64,000 nucleotides of DNA from Tellurirhabdus bombi (GCF_021484805.1 NZ_CP090557.1:248001-312000), one strand, 5' to 3'; positions 6,945 through 16,004 are shown, numbered from the stretch's first letter. Program-made: numbers and translations. Notes: generated by a model not told the origin, from the sequence alone.

Positions 6945-9356
6945 GTGATTGTAAACGAATCAGTTAGCGAAACCGATCTCTTAACGCGGGACAAAGTCCT
7001 GCGAGACTATCGGCTCGCCTCAGAAAGCCGTCAGGCAAGCCTGATAGGTCGTCGCGAAGTCATGGGCGGTCGAGCTAAATTTGGAATCTTCGGCGATGGC
7101 AAAGAACTTCCGCAACTCGCGGCGGCAACTGCCTTTGCTGCCGGCGACTTCCGATCAGGTTACTACCGCGACCAAACATTTATGGTTGCGCTCGATGCGT
7201 TAAACTGGGTCGAATTTTTCGCCCAGCTTTATGCCCATACCGACGTAAAAGCCGAACCCCATTCGGCCGGTCGCCAGATGAATGCCCATTACGCCAATCG
7301 CTGGATTGATGAAACGGGCCAGTGGCGTTCCCAAACCGATGTTCCTAACTCCGTTGGCGACATTGCGCCTACTGCCGGGCAAATTCCCCGCGCCTTAGGT
7401 CTGGCCTATGCCTCCAAGCTCTATCGCCAGAACCCTGAGTTACATTCTATGACGATGTTTTCGCACCAAGGTAACGAAATCACATTCGGCACCATTGGTG
7501 ATGCATCCACATCACAGGGCATGTTCTGGGAAGCCATGAATGCGGCTGGTGTTCTGCAAGTTCCGCTACTCATGTCTGTCTGGGATGATGGCTATGGCAT
7601 CTCCGTGCCCATCGAATACCAGACCACGAAAGGAAGTATTTCAAAAGCTCTGGCAGGACTGCAACGCGACGAAAACGACAAGGGAATTGAGATTTTTACG
7701 GTTAAAGCCTGGGATTATGTAGCTCTTATTGAAACGTACCAGAAAGCAGCCCAGCTATGCCGGGAAGAACACGTACCAGTATTGGTTCATGTTCAGGAAG
7801 TTACCCAGCCTCAAGGGCATTCTACTTCGGGCTCTCACGAACGTTATAAATCGAAAGATCGCCTTAAGTGGGAGCATGAACTCGACTGTAACCAGCAGTT
7901 TCGGCAGTGGATTCTGGAAAATGGTTTTGCCAGTGACGATGAGCTAACGCAGATCGAACGTGCTGCTGCTCAAACCATCAAGCAGGCGCGACAAACGGCC
8001 TGGGCGAATTACATTTCCTCCATGAAAGGTGATTATGACGAGGTAATGGGCTTGCTTCAGGCAGCCATTGATACGTCGTCCAATGGTCAATCAATTGCTC
8101 AAATACGCAATCAGCTTCAACATACCTATTCGCCCTTGCGCCGTGATGCTGTTGCAGCAGCCCGTCGCGCTTTGCGGTACTTAAACCGGGAAAACAATCC
8201 AGCCCGCCAAGGCTTGCTTGCCTGGCTGGAACGGGCTAAGCTCGAAAACGAAGACCGCTTTAATTCGCATTTATACAGCCCATTTGCCTCATCACCCATG
8301 AACGTAGCAGCTGTTCCGGCACGTTACGAGGAAACCAGTCAGATGCTTGATGGGTATTTATTAATGCAGCGGTATTTCGACACGCTCTTTGCGCGTGATC
8401 CCCGGGTGGTTGCTTTAGGGGAGGATGTAGGTAAGATTGGGGATGTTAATCAGGGGTTTGCCGGCCTTCAGGAAAAATACGGCGACCTACGAATTACGGA
8501 TACAGGCATTCGGGAAACCACGATTATTGGGCAAGGTATCGGTATGGCCATGCGCGGGCTGCGCCCCATCGTGGAAATCCAGTATTTTGATTATATTTTT
8601 TATGCGCTGGCTACCCTCACGGACGATCTGGCTACGTTGCGTTACCGCACCAAGAGCGGCCAGATGGCTCCACTTATTGTCCGGACGCGCGGGCACCGAC
8701 TGGAAGGAATCTGGCACTCAGGCTCTCCCATGGGCGCGGTTCTGAATAGTTTACGGGGTGTGCATGTCCTTGTTCCACGTAACATGACCCAGGCGGCGGG
8801 CTTCTACAATACGTTGCTCAAAGGCGATGACCCCGGTCTCTTAATTGAATGCCTGAATGGGTACCGCCTCAAGGAACGGCTCCCCGAAAACCTGGATGAA
8901 TTTTGCGTACCCCTGGGCGTACCCGAAATAATTCGTGAAGGTTCGGATGTGACGGTTGTTACCTATGGCTCCATGTGCCGCATCGTACTGGAAGCCGCCG
9001 AACAGCTTGAGGCAATGGGTATCAATATTGAAGTAATTGACGTTCAGAGCTTATTGCCTTTTGATGTACATCATTCCATTGTTGAATCCATCCAGAAAAC
9101 AAACCGGGTTATTTTCGCAGATGAAGATTTTCCCGGCGGTGCTTCAGCGTACATGATGCAGAAAGTTGTCGAAGAGCAGAATGCCTATCGCTGGCTGGAT
9201 TCGCCTCCCCGAACATTATCGGCGCAGGCCCACCGCCCAGCCTACGGATCGGATGGTGACTATTTTTCAAAACCAAGCACCGAAGACGTTTTTGATTTAG
9301 TCTATAGCTTAATGCAGGAATGCGATCCGGCACGTTTCCCGGAATTATATTCGTAA
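6945..9356 (+). CDS. 2-oxoacid dehydrogenase E1, fused alpha and beta subunits
   Basis: An 803-residue thiamine-diphosphate enzyme that joins E1-alpha and E1-beta in one chain. Residues 1-440 are E1-alpha, with the cofactor motif GDASTSQGMFWEAMN (from about 185) and DDGYGIS. Residues from about 455 are E1-beta, with VALGEDVGKIGDVNQGF and GIRETTIIGQGIGMAMRG. It carries out oxidative decarboxylation of a 2-oxoacid in a dehydrogenase complex; the E2 and E3 partners are not in the window. Branched-chain 2-oxoacids are the best guess from the motif style, with pyruvate possible. GTG 6945 is taken as the start because the next ATG would remove 39 conserved-looking residues. Such fusions are common in Bacteroidota. 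Confidence 0.88.
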   Translation: MIVNESVSETDLLTRDKVLRDYRLASESRQASLIGRREVMGGRAKFGIFGDGKELPQLAAATAFAAGDFRSGYYRDQTFMVALDALNWVEFFAQLYAHTDVKAEPHSAGRQMNAHYANRWIDETGQWRSQTDVPNSVGDIAPTAGQIPRALGLAYASKLYRQNPELHSMTMFSHQGNEITFGTIGDASTSQGMFWEAMNAAGVLQVPLLMSVWDDGYGISVPIEYQTTKGSISKALAGLQRDENDKGIEIFTVKAWDYVALIETYQKAAQLCREEHVPVLVHVQEVTQPQGHSTSGSHERYKSKDRLKWEHELDCNQQFRQWILENGFASDDELTQIERAAAQTIKQARQTAWANYISSMKGDYDEVMGLLQAAIDTSSNGQSIAQIRNQLQHTYSPLRRDAVAAARRALRYLNRENNPARQGLLAWLERAKLENEDRFNSHLYSPFASSPMNVAAVPARYEETSQMLDGYLLMQRYFDTLFARDPRVVALGEDVGKIGDVNQGFAGLQEKYGDLRITDTGIRETTIIGQGIGMAMRGLRPIVEIQYFDYIFYALATLTDDLATLRYRTKSGQMAPLIVRTRGHRLEGIWHSGSPMGAVLNSLRGVHVLVPRNMTQAAGFYNTLLKGDDPGLLIECLNGYRLKERLPENLDEFCVPLGVPEIIREGSDVTVVTYGSMCRIVLEAAEQLEAMGINIEVIDVQSLLPFDVHHSIVESIQKTNRVIFADEDFPGGASAYMMQKVVEEQNAYRWLDSPPRTLSAQAHRPAYGSDGDYFSKPSTEDVFDLVYSLMQECDPARFPELYS

Positions 9357-9369
9357 CTGAATCGTTTTT

Positions 9370-9466
9370 AACCGTAAAGAGCGCAAAGTTTTCGTAGCGA
9401 CAGCACAGATTTCCCGCATTGGTGGGTAATTTGCGCCCGCACTGACTGGCGATTCTCTTTGCGGTT
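9370..9466. repeat. Intergenic nested inverted repeat between the E1 gene and nuoI
   Basis: AACCGTAAAGAG (9370-9381) pairs with CTCTTTGCGGTT (9455-9466) with a single G-T pair. Inside, GCGCAAA (9381-9387) pairs with TTTGCGC (9430-9436). The arms are uneven because 18 bases are extra on the right side. Five T residues follow, so it may act as a long terminator, or be a small mobile palindromic unit. Confidence 0.55.
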
Positions 9467-9480
9467 TTTGTTTTTTAAGA

Positions 9481-10968
9481 ATGAATCAGTATTTCAAAGA
9501 TATTCAGGAAGGCATCAGCACGACAATTACAGGCCTGAAACTGACGCTAAAGCATATTTGGCAGGCTAGGCACAGTCGTGATCCGATCAATGTGCAGGAT
9601 GATGCGTACTTCAAGCAGACTTCGGGCATTGTTACCTTGCAATACCCGTTTCAAACGATTCCTATTCCCGACAACGGGCGGTATCGGCTGCATAATGAAA
9701 TCGACGACTGCATTGTTTGTGACAAATGCGCTAAAGTCTGTCCGGTTGATTGCATCACCATTGATACCATCAAAGCGACGGAAGAAGTTGGGAAAGCGTC
9801 GGATGGTTCGCCTATCCGGCTGTATGCGGGCACTTTCGATATAGACATGGCCAAGTGTTGTTACTGTGGTCTTTGTACGACGGTATGCCCCACCGAATGC
9901 CTGACCATGACCAAGACGTTCGACTACAGCGAGTTCGATATTGGTCACATGAACTACCACTTTGCTAATCTGACGCCCACGGAGGCTGAGGAAAAACGGC
10001 GTTTGTATGACCAGTTTGTGCGCGAAAAAGAAGAAATCAAAGTTCAACAGGCTGCCCTAAAAGCAGCCGAAGCAGCAAAGCCCGTCCAGACCGCTGAGCC
10101 TGCTACGGCTCCTAAACGCCCTGTCTTCCGACCCGGTATGAAGCCTGGTGCTGCTCCGGCTCCCAGCGAAACACCAAAGACGGATGAATCGGAACCAGCA
10201 GTTCCTGAAGTAGAAGCAGTCAAACCAGCGGTGCCCAAACCCGCCTTCCGGCCATCCGTAAAGCCAAAAACGCCTCAGCCTACTCCAGACACTTCGGCTG
10301 ATAGTAAGCCCATTGAACCGCCAAGCAAGGCCGTTGAAGAATCCGAATCGTTGACAGAGGAGCCAAAACCAGCGGCACCAAAACCCGCCTTCCGACCAAC
10401 GCTAAAATCCAAAGCCGTTCAACCTGCTCAGGAAGAGTTACTGGCTCCAGGCAATGCAATACCTGAGCAAGAACTACCAAAACCAACGGCCAAACCTGTT
10501 TTCCGGCCAACATTAAAACCGAAAACAGCACCTGAGAGTGACGTAACGCCTGTTGCACCCGTTGAGACGAAAACCGAAGCATCAGCGCCGGAATCAACGG
10601 AGGCTGCGAAACCACTGGCTAAGCCTACCTTTCGGCCAAGCATGAAGCCAAAGTCGGCACCAGCCGGCGAAGCGCAACCGGTGGAGTCGAAAAGCATTGA
10701 ACCAAGTCCCGCACCCGTTGAGGAATCAAAACCAGCGGTCGAGGAGGTGGCGAAACCAGTAACGCCCAAACCCGCGTTCCGGCCAAGCATGAAGCCAAAG
10801 GGCACGCCCCCTGCCGAAACGAATCCCGAACAACCACAAGCCAGCTCGCCCTCCATCGAGCCGCAACCCGGTGAGACGGAGGAGCCAAAGCCGGCTGCTA
10901 AGCCCGCGTTCCGGCCAAGCATGAAGCCCAAAGCAAAACCAAACGATCCGCCCAGCGAATCCGCTTAG
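9481..10968 (+). CDS. nuoI: NADH-quinone oxidoreductase subunit I with a 300-residue Pro-rich repeat tail
   Basis: Residues 1-190 are a normal NuoI: two 4Fe-4S ferredoxin motifs, CIVCDKCAKVCP (C77, C80, C83, C87) with C91, and CCYCGLCTTVCP (C126, C129, C132, C136) with C140, which hold clusters N6a and N6b in the peripheral arm of complex I. Typical NuoI proteins end near residue 160-200. Here a tail of about 300 residues follows, rich in Pro, Ala, Lys, Glu and Ser, with seven copies of KPxFRPxxKPK. It is probably disordered. nuoJ starts 20 nt later. The frame is intact throughout and biased against stops, so the tail is translated. Confidence 0.93.
   Translation: MNQYFKDIQEGISTTITGLKLTLKHIWQARHSRDPINVQDDAYFKQTSGIVTLQYPFQTIPIPDNGRYRLHNEIDDCIVCDKCAKVCPVDCITIDTIKATEEVGKASDGSPIRLYAGTFDIDMAKCCYCGLCTTVCPTECLTMTKTFDYSEFDIGHMNYHFANLTPTEAEEKRRLYDQFVREKEEIKVQQAALKAAEAAKPVQTAEPATAPKRPVFRPGMKPGAAPAPSETPKTDESEPAVPEVEAVKPAVPKPAFRPSVKPKTPQPTPDTSADSKPIEPPSKAVEESESLTEEPKPAAPKPAFRPTLKSKAVQPAQEELLAPGNAIPEQELPKPTAKPVFRPTLKPKTAPESDVTPVAPVETKTEASAPESTEAAKPLAKPTFRPSMKPKSAPAGEAQPVESKSIEPSPAPVEESKPAVEEVAKPVTPKPAFRPSMKPKGTPPAETNPEQPQASSPSIEPQPGETEEPKPAAKPAFRPSMKPKAKPNDPPSESA
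10114..10932 (+). repeat. Seven KPxFRPxxKPK repeats in the nuoI coding sequence
   Basis: Copies of the motif have their FRP at residues 216, 256, 304, 341, 384, 433 and 478, spaced by 37-49 residues. Variants are RPVFRPGMKPG, KPAFRPSVKPK, KPAFRPTLKSK, KPVFRPTLKPK, KPTFRPSMKPK and KPAFRPSMKPK (twice). Linkers are acidic and Pro-rich. The last three copies are nearly identical in DNA (TTCCGGCCAAGCATGAAGCC, or TTTCGG in the first of these), which points to recent duplication. Confidence 0.9.
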
Positions 10969-10988
10969 ACTCTTAAATTTCCCTAGCA

Positions 10989-11531
10989 GTGGTTCAACTC
11001 ATTTTTATTCTATTTGCATTACTTACTCTTGGCTCAGCGCTGGCTGTTTTGCTAACGCGAAATGTGTTGTACGCTGCTTTTTTTCTGCTGATTACTTTGC
11101 TGGGCGTAGCTGGTTTGTTTGTTCTGGCCGGGGCTGATTTTCTGGCTGTTTCGCAAATTATGATCTATGTCGGCGGTGTACTCGTTCTAATTATTTTCGG
11201 GGTCATGCTCACCCATAAACAACAACCCGAACAAACGGCTTCGACAAAACCAAATTATATCCTGACCCGCCACCGGGGCTGGTTCTGGCCTTTGCTGGTT
11301 GCCGTCGGGTTGTTTGCGGCGTTGTACAGCGTCTTGATCCGGGCTAATTTTGTCATGTTCAGTCGCGAAGCAGTTTGGCAACCGACACCAGCCATTATTG
11401 GTAAGCAGTTGATGACCGAATTTAGTGTACCGTTTGAAATTGCAGGCGTTTTATTGCTTGTTGCCCTTATTGGTGCTGCCACCATAGCCGCCGCTTCCCG
11501 CCCGACACCAACCAACCATGGAAACCGTTAA
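10989..11531 (+). CDS. nuoJ: NADH-quinone oxidoreductase subunit J
   Basis: A 180-residue membrane protein of the complex I proton-pumping arm. It starts with GTG and has the expected helices, with the conserved third helix FLAVSQIMIYVGGVLVLIIF (residues about 52-71) that carries the pi-bulge region of NuoJ. A longer loop (residues 75-95) and two further helices follow. It lies 20 nt after nuoI and overlaps nuoK by 14 nt, so the three are translated together. Confidence 0.92.
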   Translation: MVQLIFILFALLTLGSALAVLLTRNVLYAAFFLLITLLGVAGLFVLAGADFLAVSQIMIYVGGVLVLIIFGVMLTHKQQPEQTASTKPNYILTRHRGWFWPLLVAVGLFAALYSVLIRANFVMFSREAVWQPTPAIIGKQLMTEFSVPFEIAGVLLLVALIGAATIAAASRPTPTNHGNR

Positions 11532-11829
11532 TCCAGGCTATTATCTCTTAATTGCCGCCGCTCTGTTCAGTATTGGTTTGGCAATTGTTGTTATCAAACG
11601 CCATGCGATCATGGTATTGATGGGCATTGAGCTCATGCTTAACGCCGTCAATCTTAACCTGATTGCTTTCAGCCAATACGACCCCGATCGCCTGCAAGGG
11701 CAGATGCTGGCTTTGTTTGTTATGATTGTTGCGGCTGCCGAGACGGCCATTGCTCTGGCGATTATTTTGCAGCTTCACCGGCATTTCAATACGGTGCAAT
11801 TGGACGAAATTAATGACTTGAAGAAATAA
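11518..11829 (+). CDS. nuoK: NADH-quinone oxidoreductase subunit K
   Basis: A 103-residue protein with three membrane helices, the normal size for NuoK. The conserved Glu residues of the proton path are visible: MGIELMLNAVNLNLIAF in helix 2 and AAAETAIALAIIL in helix 3. It overlaps nuoJ by 14 nt, and its TAA stop shares one base with the ATG of the following hydroxylase gene, indicating translational coupling. Confidence 0.93.
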   Translation: METVNPGYYLLIAAALFSIGLAIVVIKRHAIMVLMGIELMLNAVNLNLIAFSQYDPDRLQGQMLALFVMIVAAAETAIALAIILQLHRHFNTVQLDEINDLKK

Positions 11830-12458
11830 TGGAAGAGCGTTTTGAATTACTTATTGATGGCATTCTGGAAAAAGGATACGGCATCGTCGATGATTTTTTG
11901 TCGCCTGACGAAGTGGAAATCTTGCGCCAAACGCTTTATGCCCGAAATCAGCAGGGCGAATTCAAAACAGCTGCCATAGGAAATCAGCAGGTAACGGTGC
12001 AGACGAGCATCCGGGGCGACCAGATTCGCTGGCTCGACCGCGCAGATGCGTTGCCGGAAGAAACCCTTTACCTCGACCGGGTTCAATACCTGATTGAGTA
12101 CCTGAATCGGACCTGTTACCTGGGTCTGCTCGACAGCGAAATTCACTATGCCCTTTACCCGGCAGGCACATTCTACAAACGTCACCTGGATCGGTTTCGT
12201 GCCAATTCGTCATTGGGTGGCCCCCAGCGCAAACTTTCTGTAATCTGTTACCTGAATCAGGACTGGCAGGAAAGCGATGGCGGGCAACTCGTTGTTTACC
12301 TGCCGCAACCCGACGGAGGTGAAGAAGCGATCTCTATCCTACCCGCTGGTGGCCGCCTGGTTTGCTTCGAAAGCGATAAGCTGGAGCATGAAGTTTTGCC
12401 CGCTACCCGGGAGCGCCTTAGTTTAACGGGTTGGTTAAGGACAGGGGGAACTCGGTAA
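11829..12458 (+). CDS. PHD/PPHD-type 2-oxoglutarate- and Fe(II)-dependent prolyl hydroxylase
   Basis: A 209-residue dioxygenase with the double-stranded beta-helix core. Iron ligands are H119 and D121 (FYKRHLDRF) and H187; R196, nine residues after H187, should bind 2-oxoglutarate, the same spacing as in human PHD2. The block SIRGDQIRWLD (60-70) and ALYPAGTFYKRHLDRF closely match bacterial prolyl hydroxylases of the Pseudomonas PPHD type, which acts on EF-Tu. Expected reaction: protein proline + 2-oxoglutarate + O2 to hydroxyproline + succinate + CO2. The gene is coupled to nuoK by a TAATG overlap. The substrate is unknown; the Pro-rich NuoI tail is an obvious candidate, EF-Tu the known alternative. 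Confidence 0.87.
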   Translation: MEERFELLIDGILEKGYGIVDDFLSPDEVEILRQTLYARNQQGEFKTAAIGNQQVTVQTSIRGDQIRWLDRADALPEETLYLDRVQYLIEYLNRTCYLGLLDSEIHYALYPAGTFYKRHLDRFRANSSLGGPQRKLSVICYLNQDWQESDGGQLVVYLPQPDGGEEAISILPAGGRLVCFESDKLEHEVLPATRERLSLTGWLRTGGTR

Positions 12459-12482
12459 ATCAGCACGCTCCGTTTTTGCTTA

Positions 12483-13826
12483 CTATCTGGTAGCCAGGCT
12501 ATCTAAAACAGGTGGTTGGTAAATTCCAAGTCGAATACATTGCGAAAGCGTTGCGGAAACGTTTTGCTGTAGTTCAGGTTGAATCTGCAAAGTAGGGCTA
12601 CCGTGCTTCTTCCAGGCAATGAACCCTTGATTACGGCCCAGAAACTGAGTCTCCAAATAGGGTCTGTATATCCAGATTGCACCGGCAAACAGCACAAGCA
12701 ATGCTGCATTAAACCAACGTATTTGTTGGCGCCTCCAGATAATTTGCTGCTCAACCAGAATGGCAAACATACATATGGGTGTCAGGCTGGAGATAATTCG
12801 ATACCGGGAGGTAAACATGCCGCTGAGGCCGTGATTACTTCGCGAAAGCGCCAGCATAGCACCAACGCATAAACTGGTTACTAGCAGCGAGAACAACAGG
12901 GGGCTACGGCGGCCACAACCGGTAAAAAACAGGTAAGCAACGTAAATCCAGCTTACTACACCAATCCCAAAACACACACAGACCAGCAGTTTCGTCATCC
13001 AAGGGGCAGACAATGATACTAAAAAGGGAGTGCCTGGATAAACCAGCAAGCATTTTATCAGCATAAACGGATGCTCGACCAGCAGTAACAAAGGACTCTC
13101 ACTGGTGATTGGCCGACTATAATTGAAGAAATACAGGCCAATGAACAGCACCGCCGCCGCACTCCAAACGGCCAGGGATTTCCAGCAACGCTGATAAAAT
13201 AGCAGGAAGCCGCCGCCAATCCATACGGTTAGGCCACATCCGAACGAATATGTTGCCAAACTAGCAGCCAGCACCGCCAGGCCGAGCCACGGCCAGGGCA
13301 CCAGTGTTTCGCTCGCTTTGTCCAAAAGGAATAGCGCCAGAACCATAAAGAAAAGGGCCGGGTAGGACTGCGAACCACCAGCAATCATTAAATACGAGTC
13401 GTAAGAGGCTGGGTTGAAGAGTAAAACCACGGGCAGAACGTAAATCCAGGCAGATAAACCAAACAGCTTTTTCTGAAAAATAAGCAGCAGCAGAACCGCC
13501 AGGCCAAGTAGAAAAAATTGCTGAATGTAAAGCATAATGGGTAGGTCGATGTGCCCAGTTAGCTTGAATAAAAACAAAGCAAGTAAGCGACTGATGGCGA
13601 TACGGTGTTCATTATGCTGGGCCAGCAGCAAGTCAATTTTTGCGTAGGGATAAGCGCTTCTATACTCATAATCAAGCAGAAACTGCAAGGTTGCGTGAAA
13701 GTCATCAGCCGCCGGAATATTCTGGCTATAAGTAATTAACAAGTAGTAAAAGGCAACTATCAGTAGAGAAATGACTAGCCAGGGAAAGAACGGATGAAAA
13801 TTTATACTGGTAAATTTTTTTGTCAT
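12483..13826 (-). CDS. Polytopic membrane protein, possibly GT-C type glycosyltransferase
   Basis: A 447-residue protein with about ten or eleven membrane helices and little else. An acidic pair (D41-D42, in NIPAADDFH) lies in the first outside loop after helix 1, as in GT-C glycosyltransferases that use lipid-linked sugars, and further aromatic-rich loops follow. This is a weak resemblance only; no specific family is clear. It lies opposite in direction to the flanking nuo genes, so it splits the complex I locus and is presumably an insertion there. It converges on the hydroxylase gene with 24 nt between stops. Confidence 0.6.
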   Translation of the reverse strand: MTKKFTSINFHPFFPWLVISLLIVAFYYLLITYSQNIPAADDFHATLQFLLDYEYRSAYPYAKIDLLLAQHNEHRIAISRLLALFLFKLTGHIDLPIMLYIQQFFLLGLAVLLLLIFQKKLFGLSAWIYVLPVVLLFNPASYDSYLMIAGGSQSYPALFFMVLALFLLDKASETLVPWPWLGLAVLAASLATYSFGCGLTVWIGGGFLLFYQRCWKSLAVWSAAAVLFIGLYFFNYSRPITSESPLLLLVEHPFMLIKCLLVYPGTPFLVSLSAPWMTKLLVCVCFGIGVVSWIYVAYLFFTGCGRRSPLLFSLLVTSLCVGAMLALSRSNHGLSGMFTSRYRIISSLTPICMFAILVEQQIIWRRQQIRWFNAALLVLFAGAIWIYRPYLETQFLGRNQGFIAWKKHGSPTLQIQPELQQNVSATLSQCIRLGIYQPPVLDSLATR

Positions 13827-13930
13827 AGGAGCGTTTTAGGAGAAAAGTTATTATTTGTTGTACAAGGTAATAGGTGTATCACCCATTAGGCCGTACTTTT
13901 GAGCAAACGGTTCAGCTGTACCCTATATCG

Positions 13931-13961
13931 TTTGATTTAGACTGATTATTGAAGATATTTG
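13931..13961 (+). promoter_or_regulatory. Probable promoter for nuoL-nuoM
   Basis: TTTG (13931-13934), 19 nt, then GATATTTG (13954-13961) is one mismatch from consensus. It gives a start near 13968, 21 nt before nuoL, and would let nuoLM be expressed separately from nuoIJK. Confidence 0.55.
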
Positions 13962-13988
13962 CCCCGCTAAATCACGTAATGCTTTTTC

Positions 13989-16004
13989 ATGCCTGAGTCC
14001 GACTCTATTCGCCTGTTCCTCTGGTTTATTCTACTGCTGCCCCTGTTGTCGGGCACGGTCTGGTTATTAGCAGGGCGTCGGGCAAATACGTTAGCTGGAC
14101 CAATTTCGGTTGTGCTTACCCTGGTAGGCTTGAGCCTTGCAGTGTGGGTGGCTACGTCTGTCGGCCAGACAACGCAAACCCTTCGAACCGAGTGGATCAC
14201 GCTGGTTGATTTCTCCCTACCAATGGCCTTTCGGCTGGACTCGCTCACGTTTTTGATGCTGATTATTGTCCATTTCATTGCGCTACTGGTTCAGCTTTAT
14301 TCCACCTCCTATCTTCACGACGAACCGGATCGCTACCGATATTTTGGCTTCTTAGGCTTATTTATTGGATCCATGATCGGTATTGTGCTGGCGGGAAACC
14401 TGATTATGATGTACGCCTTCTGGGAACTGGTTGGTTTGTCATCTTATCTATTAATCGGCTTCTGGTTCCGCAAACCCGAAGCCGCCACCGCCGCTAAAAA
14501 GGCATTTCTGATGAATCGGGTGGGTGATGCTGGTTTTCTGCTGGGCATTTTTCTGGTTTACTTCCAAACTGGGACGACCGACTTTACGGATATAACACGC
14601 TCTTTCGACCACACGAATCCGCTGGCTACCCTGACCGGCTTGTGCCTGTTCTGCGGTTGTGTGGGAAAATCAGCCCAGTTTCCGCTATCAACCTGGCTAC
14701 CCGACGCCATGGAGGGGCCAACGCCCGTATCAGCCCTTATTCACGCCGCAACGATGGTGGCCGCCGGGATTTTTCTGCTGGCCCGCATCCATTTCATGCT
14801 AACGCCAGATGCTCTAACGGTAATCGTCATTATTGGCACGATCACCATGATTCTGGCTGCCTATAACGCTCTTTTTCAAAATGACATCAAAAAAGTCCTG
14901 GCTTATTCGACGGTCTCGCAGCTTGGTCTGCTGGTCATTGGCATGGGAACGGGGAATGTCACGGGCGCTCTTTTTCACCTGACAACGCACGCCTTTTTCA
15001 AAGCGGGTCTTTTTCTGGCGGCGGGCTCCGTGATTCACGGTGCGGGTACGCAGGACATGAGACGCATGGGTGGGCTACGTCGTTTGATGCCTTTGACGTT
15101 TATCGGATATCTGATTTGTGCGGCGGCGCTGGCGGGACTTCCGTTGTTTTCGGGCTTCCTTTCCAAAGAAGCCATCCTGACCGGTGCCGTTGACTGGGCG
15201 CAGGAACAAGGTGGCGTAGCCATGCTGGTTCCCATTTTGGCCCTTTTATCATCGGGTTTAACGGCAACCTACATGGCCCGGCAAACTCATTTGGTCTTTT
15301 TGGGTAAATACCGAGGTGCCAATGCGGCAGCCGTTCATGAATCCGACTGGCGCATGACCGGCCCAATTATTCTGCTGGCTGCGCTTTCTCTTGGCCTGAC
15401 TTTTTCCTGGAATCCTTTTTCTGCCCATCACAGTTGGTTTTATCAACTATTTCCAACAATGGATTTTTCGGTTGGAAACGAAGCGCTGGGCTCAGCTTAC
15501 GAACCTATTCTGATTGGCCTGCTCTCGGTTATGGTAGCTGTAGTTGGTTTATTGACCGGTTACTTTCTCCCCCCTACTGATCCGATTACAGGTGGCGAAA
15601 CCTTACTTGATCGCTGGCTATTCCGTCCTTTTCATGCATTTGCCCGTGGACTGCACGGATTTGACCACCGAAATATCCAGCGACTGCGGCAGCGGGAATG
15701 GAATCTGGACGCCTTTTACCAACGCGCCATTATTCAGCCGGCACTGCTTTTGTCGAAAGGTCTTTACCGCCTTGATCAGCGGGTAATTGATGGGGCTGTT
15801 CATTTGGTGGCTACCGGAAATGTCGTTCTGGCGCACATGCTTAGCTGGGCCGACCGAAGCCTTGTTGACGGCCTGGTTAATGGTGGTGCCTGGCTGGCCG
15901 GGCGTATGGGACAGCTCACGCGTTCCGTTCAGGGTGGCCGTATTCAGTCCTATATCGTGTCGGCAGTAATTGGTTTATTGTTGATTGTTTGGTTGTTACT
16001 ATAA
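13989..16004 (+). CDS. nuoL: NADH-quinone oxidoreductase subunit L
   Basis: A 671-residue proton-pumping subunit of complex I and homologue of Mrp antiporters. Typical blocks are YAFWELVGLSSYLLIGFW (helix 5 Glu), LPDAMEGPTPVSALIHAATM (helix 7) and KKVLAYSTVSQLGL (helix 8 Lys). The long C-terminal region, with the lateral helix and a last membrane helix (residues about 650-671), is present. It is the first gene after the reverse-strand insertion and is followed by nuoM after 58 nt. Confidence 0.95.
   Translation: MPESDSIRLFLWFILLLPLLSGTVWLLAGRRANTLAGPISVVLTLVGLSLAVWVATSVGQTTQTLRTEWITLVDFSLPMAFRLDSLTFLMLIIVHFIALLVQLYSTSYLHDEPDRYRYFGFLGLFIGSMIGIVLAGNLIMMYAFWELVGLSSYLLIGFWFRKPEAATAAKKAFLMNRVGDAGFLLGIFLVYFQTGTTDFTDITRSFDHTNPLATLTGLCLFCGCVGKSAQFPLSTWLPDAMEGPTPVSALIHAATMVAAGIFLLARIHFMLTPDALTVIVIIGTITMILAAYNALFQNDIKKVLAYSTVSQLGLLVIGMGTGNVTGALFHLTTHAFFKAGLFLAAGSVIHGAGTQDMRRMGGLRRLMPLTFIGYLICAAALAGLPLFSGFLSKEAILTGAVDWAQEQGGVAMLVPILALLSSGLTATYMARQTHLVFLGKYRGANAAAVHESDWRMTGPIILLAALSLGLTFSWNPFSAHHSWFYQLFPTMDFSVGNEALGSAYEPILIGLLSVMVAVVGLLTGYFLPPTDPITGGETLLDRWLFRPFHAFARGLHGFDHRNIQRLRQREWNLDAFYQRAIIQPALLLSKGLYRLDQRVIDGAVHLVATGNVVLAHMLSWADRSLVDGLVNGGAWLAGRMGQLTRSVQGGRIQSYIVSAVIGLLLIVWLLL

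Noticed and set aside
10280-10931. Long minus-strand open frames opposite the nuoI tail
   Set aside because: They arise from the repeated Pro/Lys codons of the plus-strand gene and have low-complexity products with no start context.
10114-10932. The spaced DNA repeats as a CRISPR-like array
   Set aside because: The repeats keep the nuoI reading frame, vary in codon use and spacing, and encode a protein motif.
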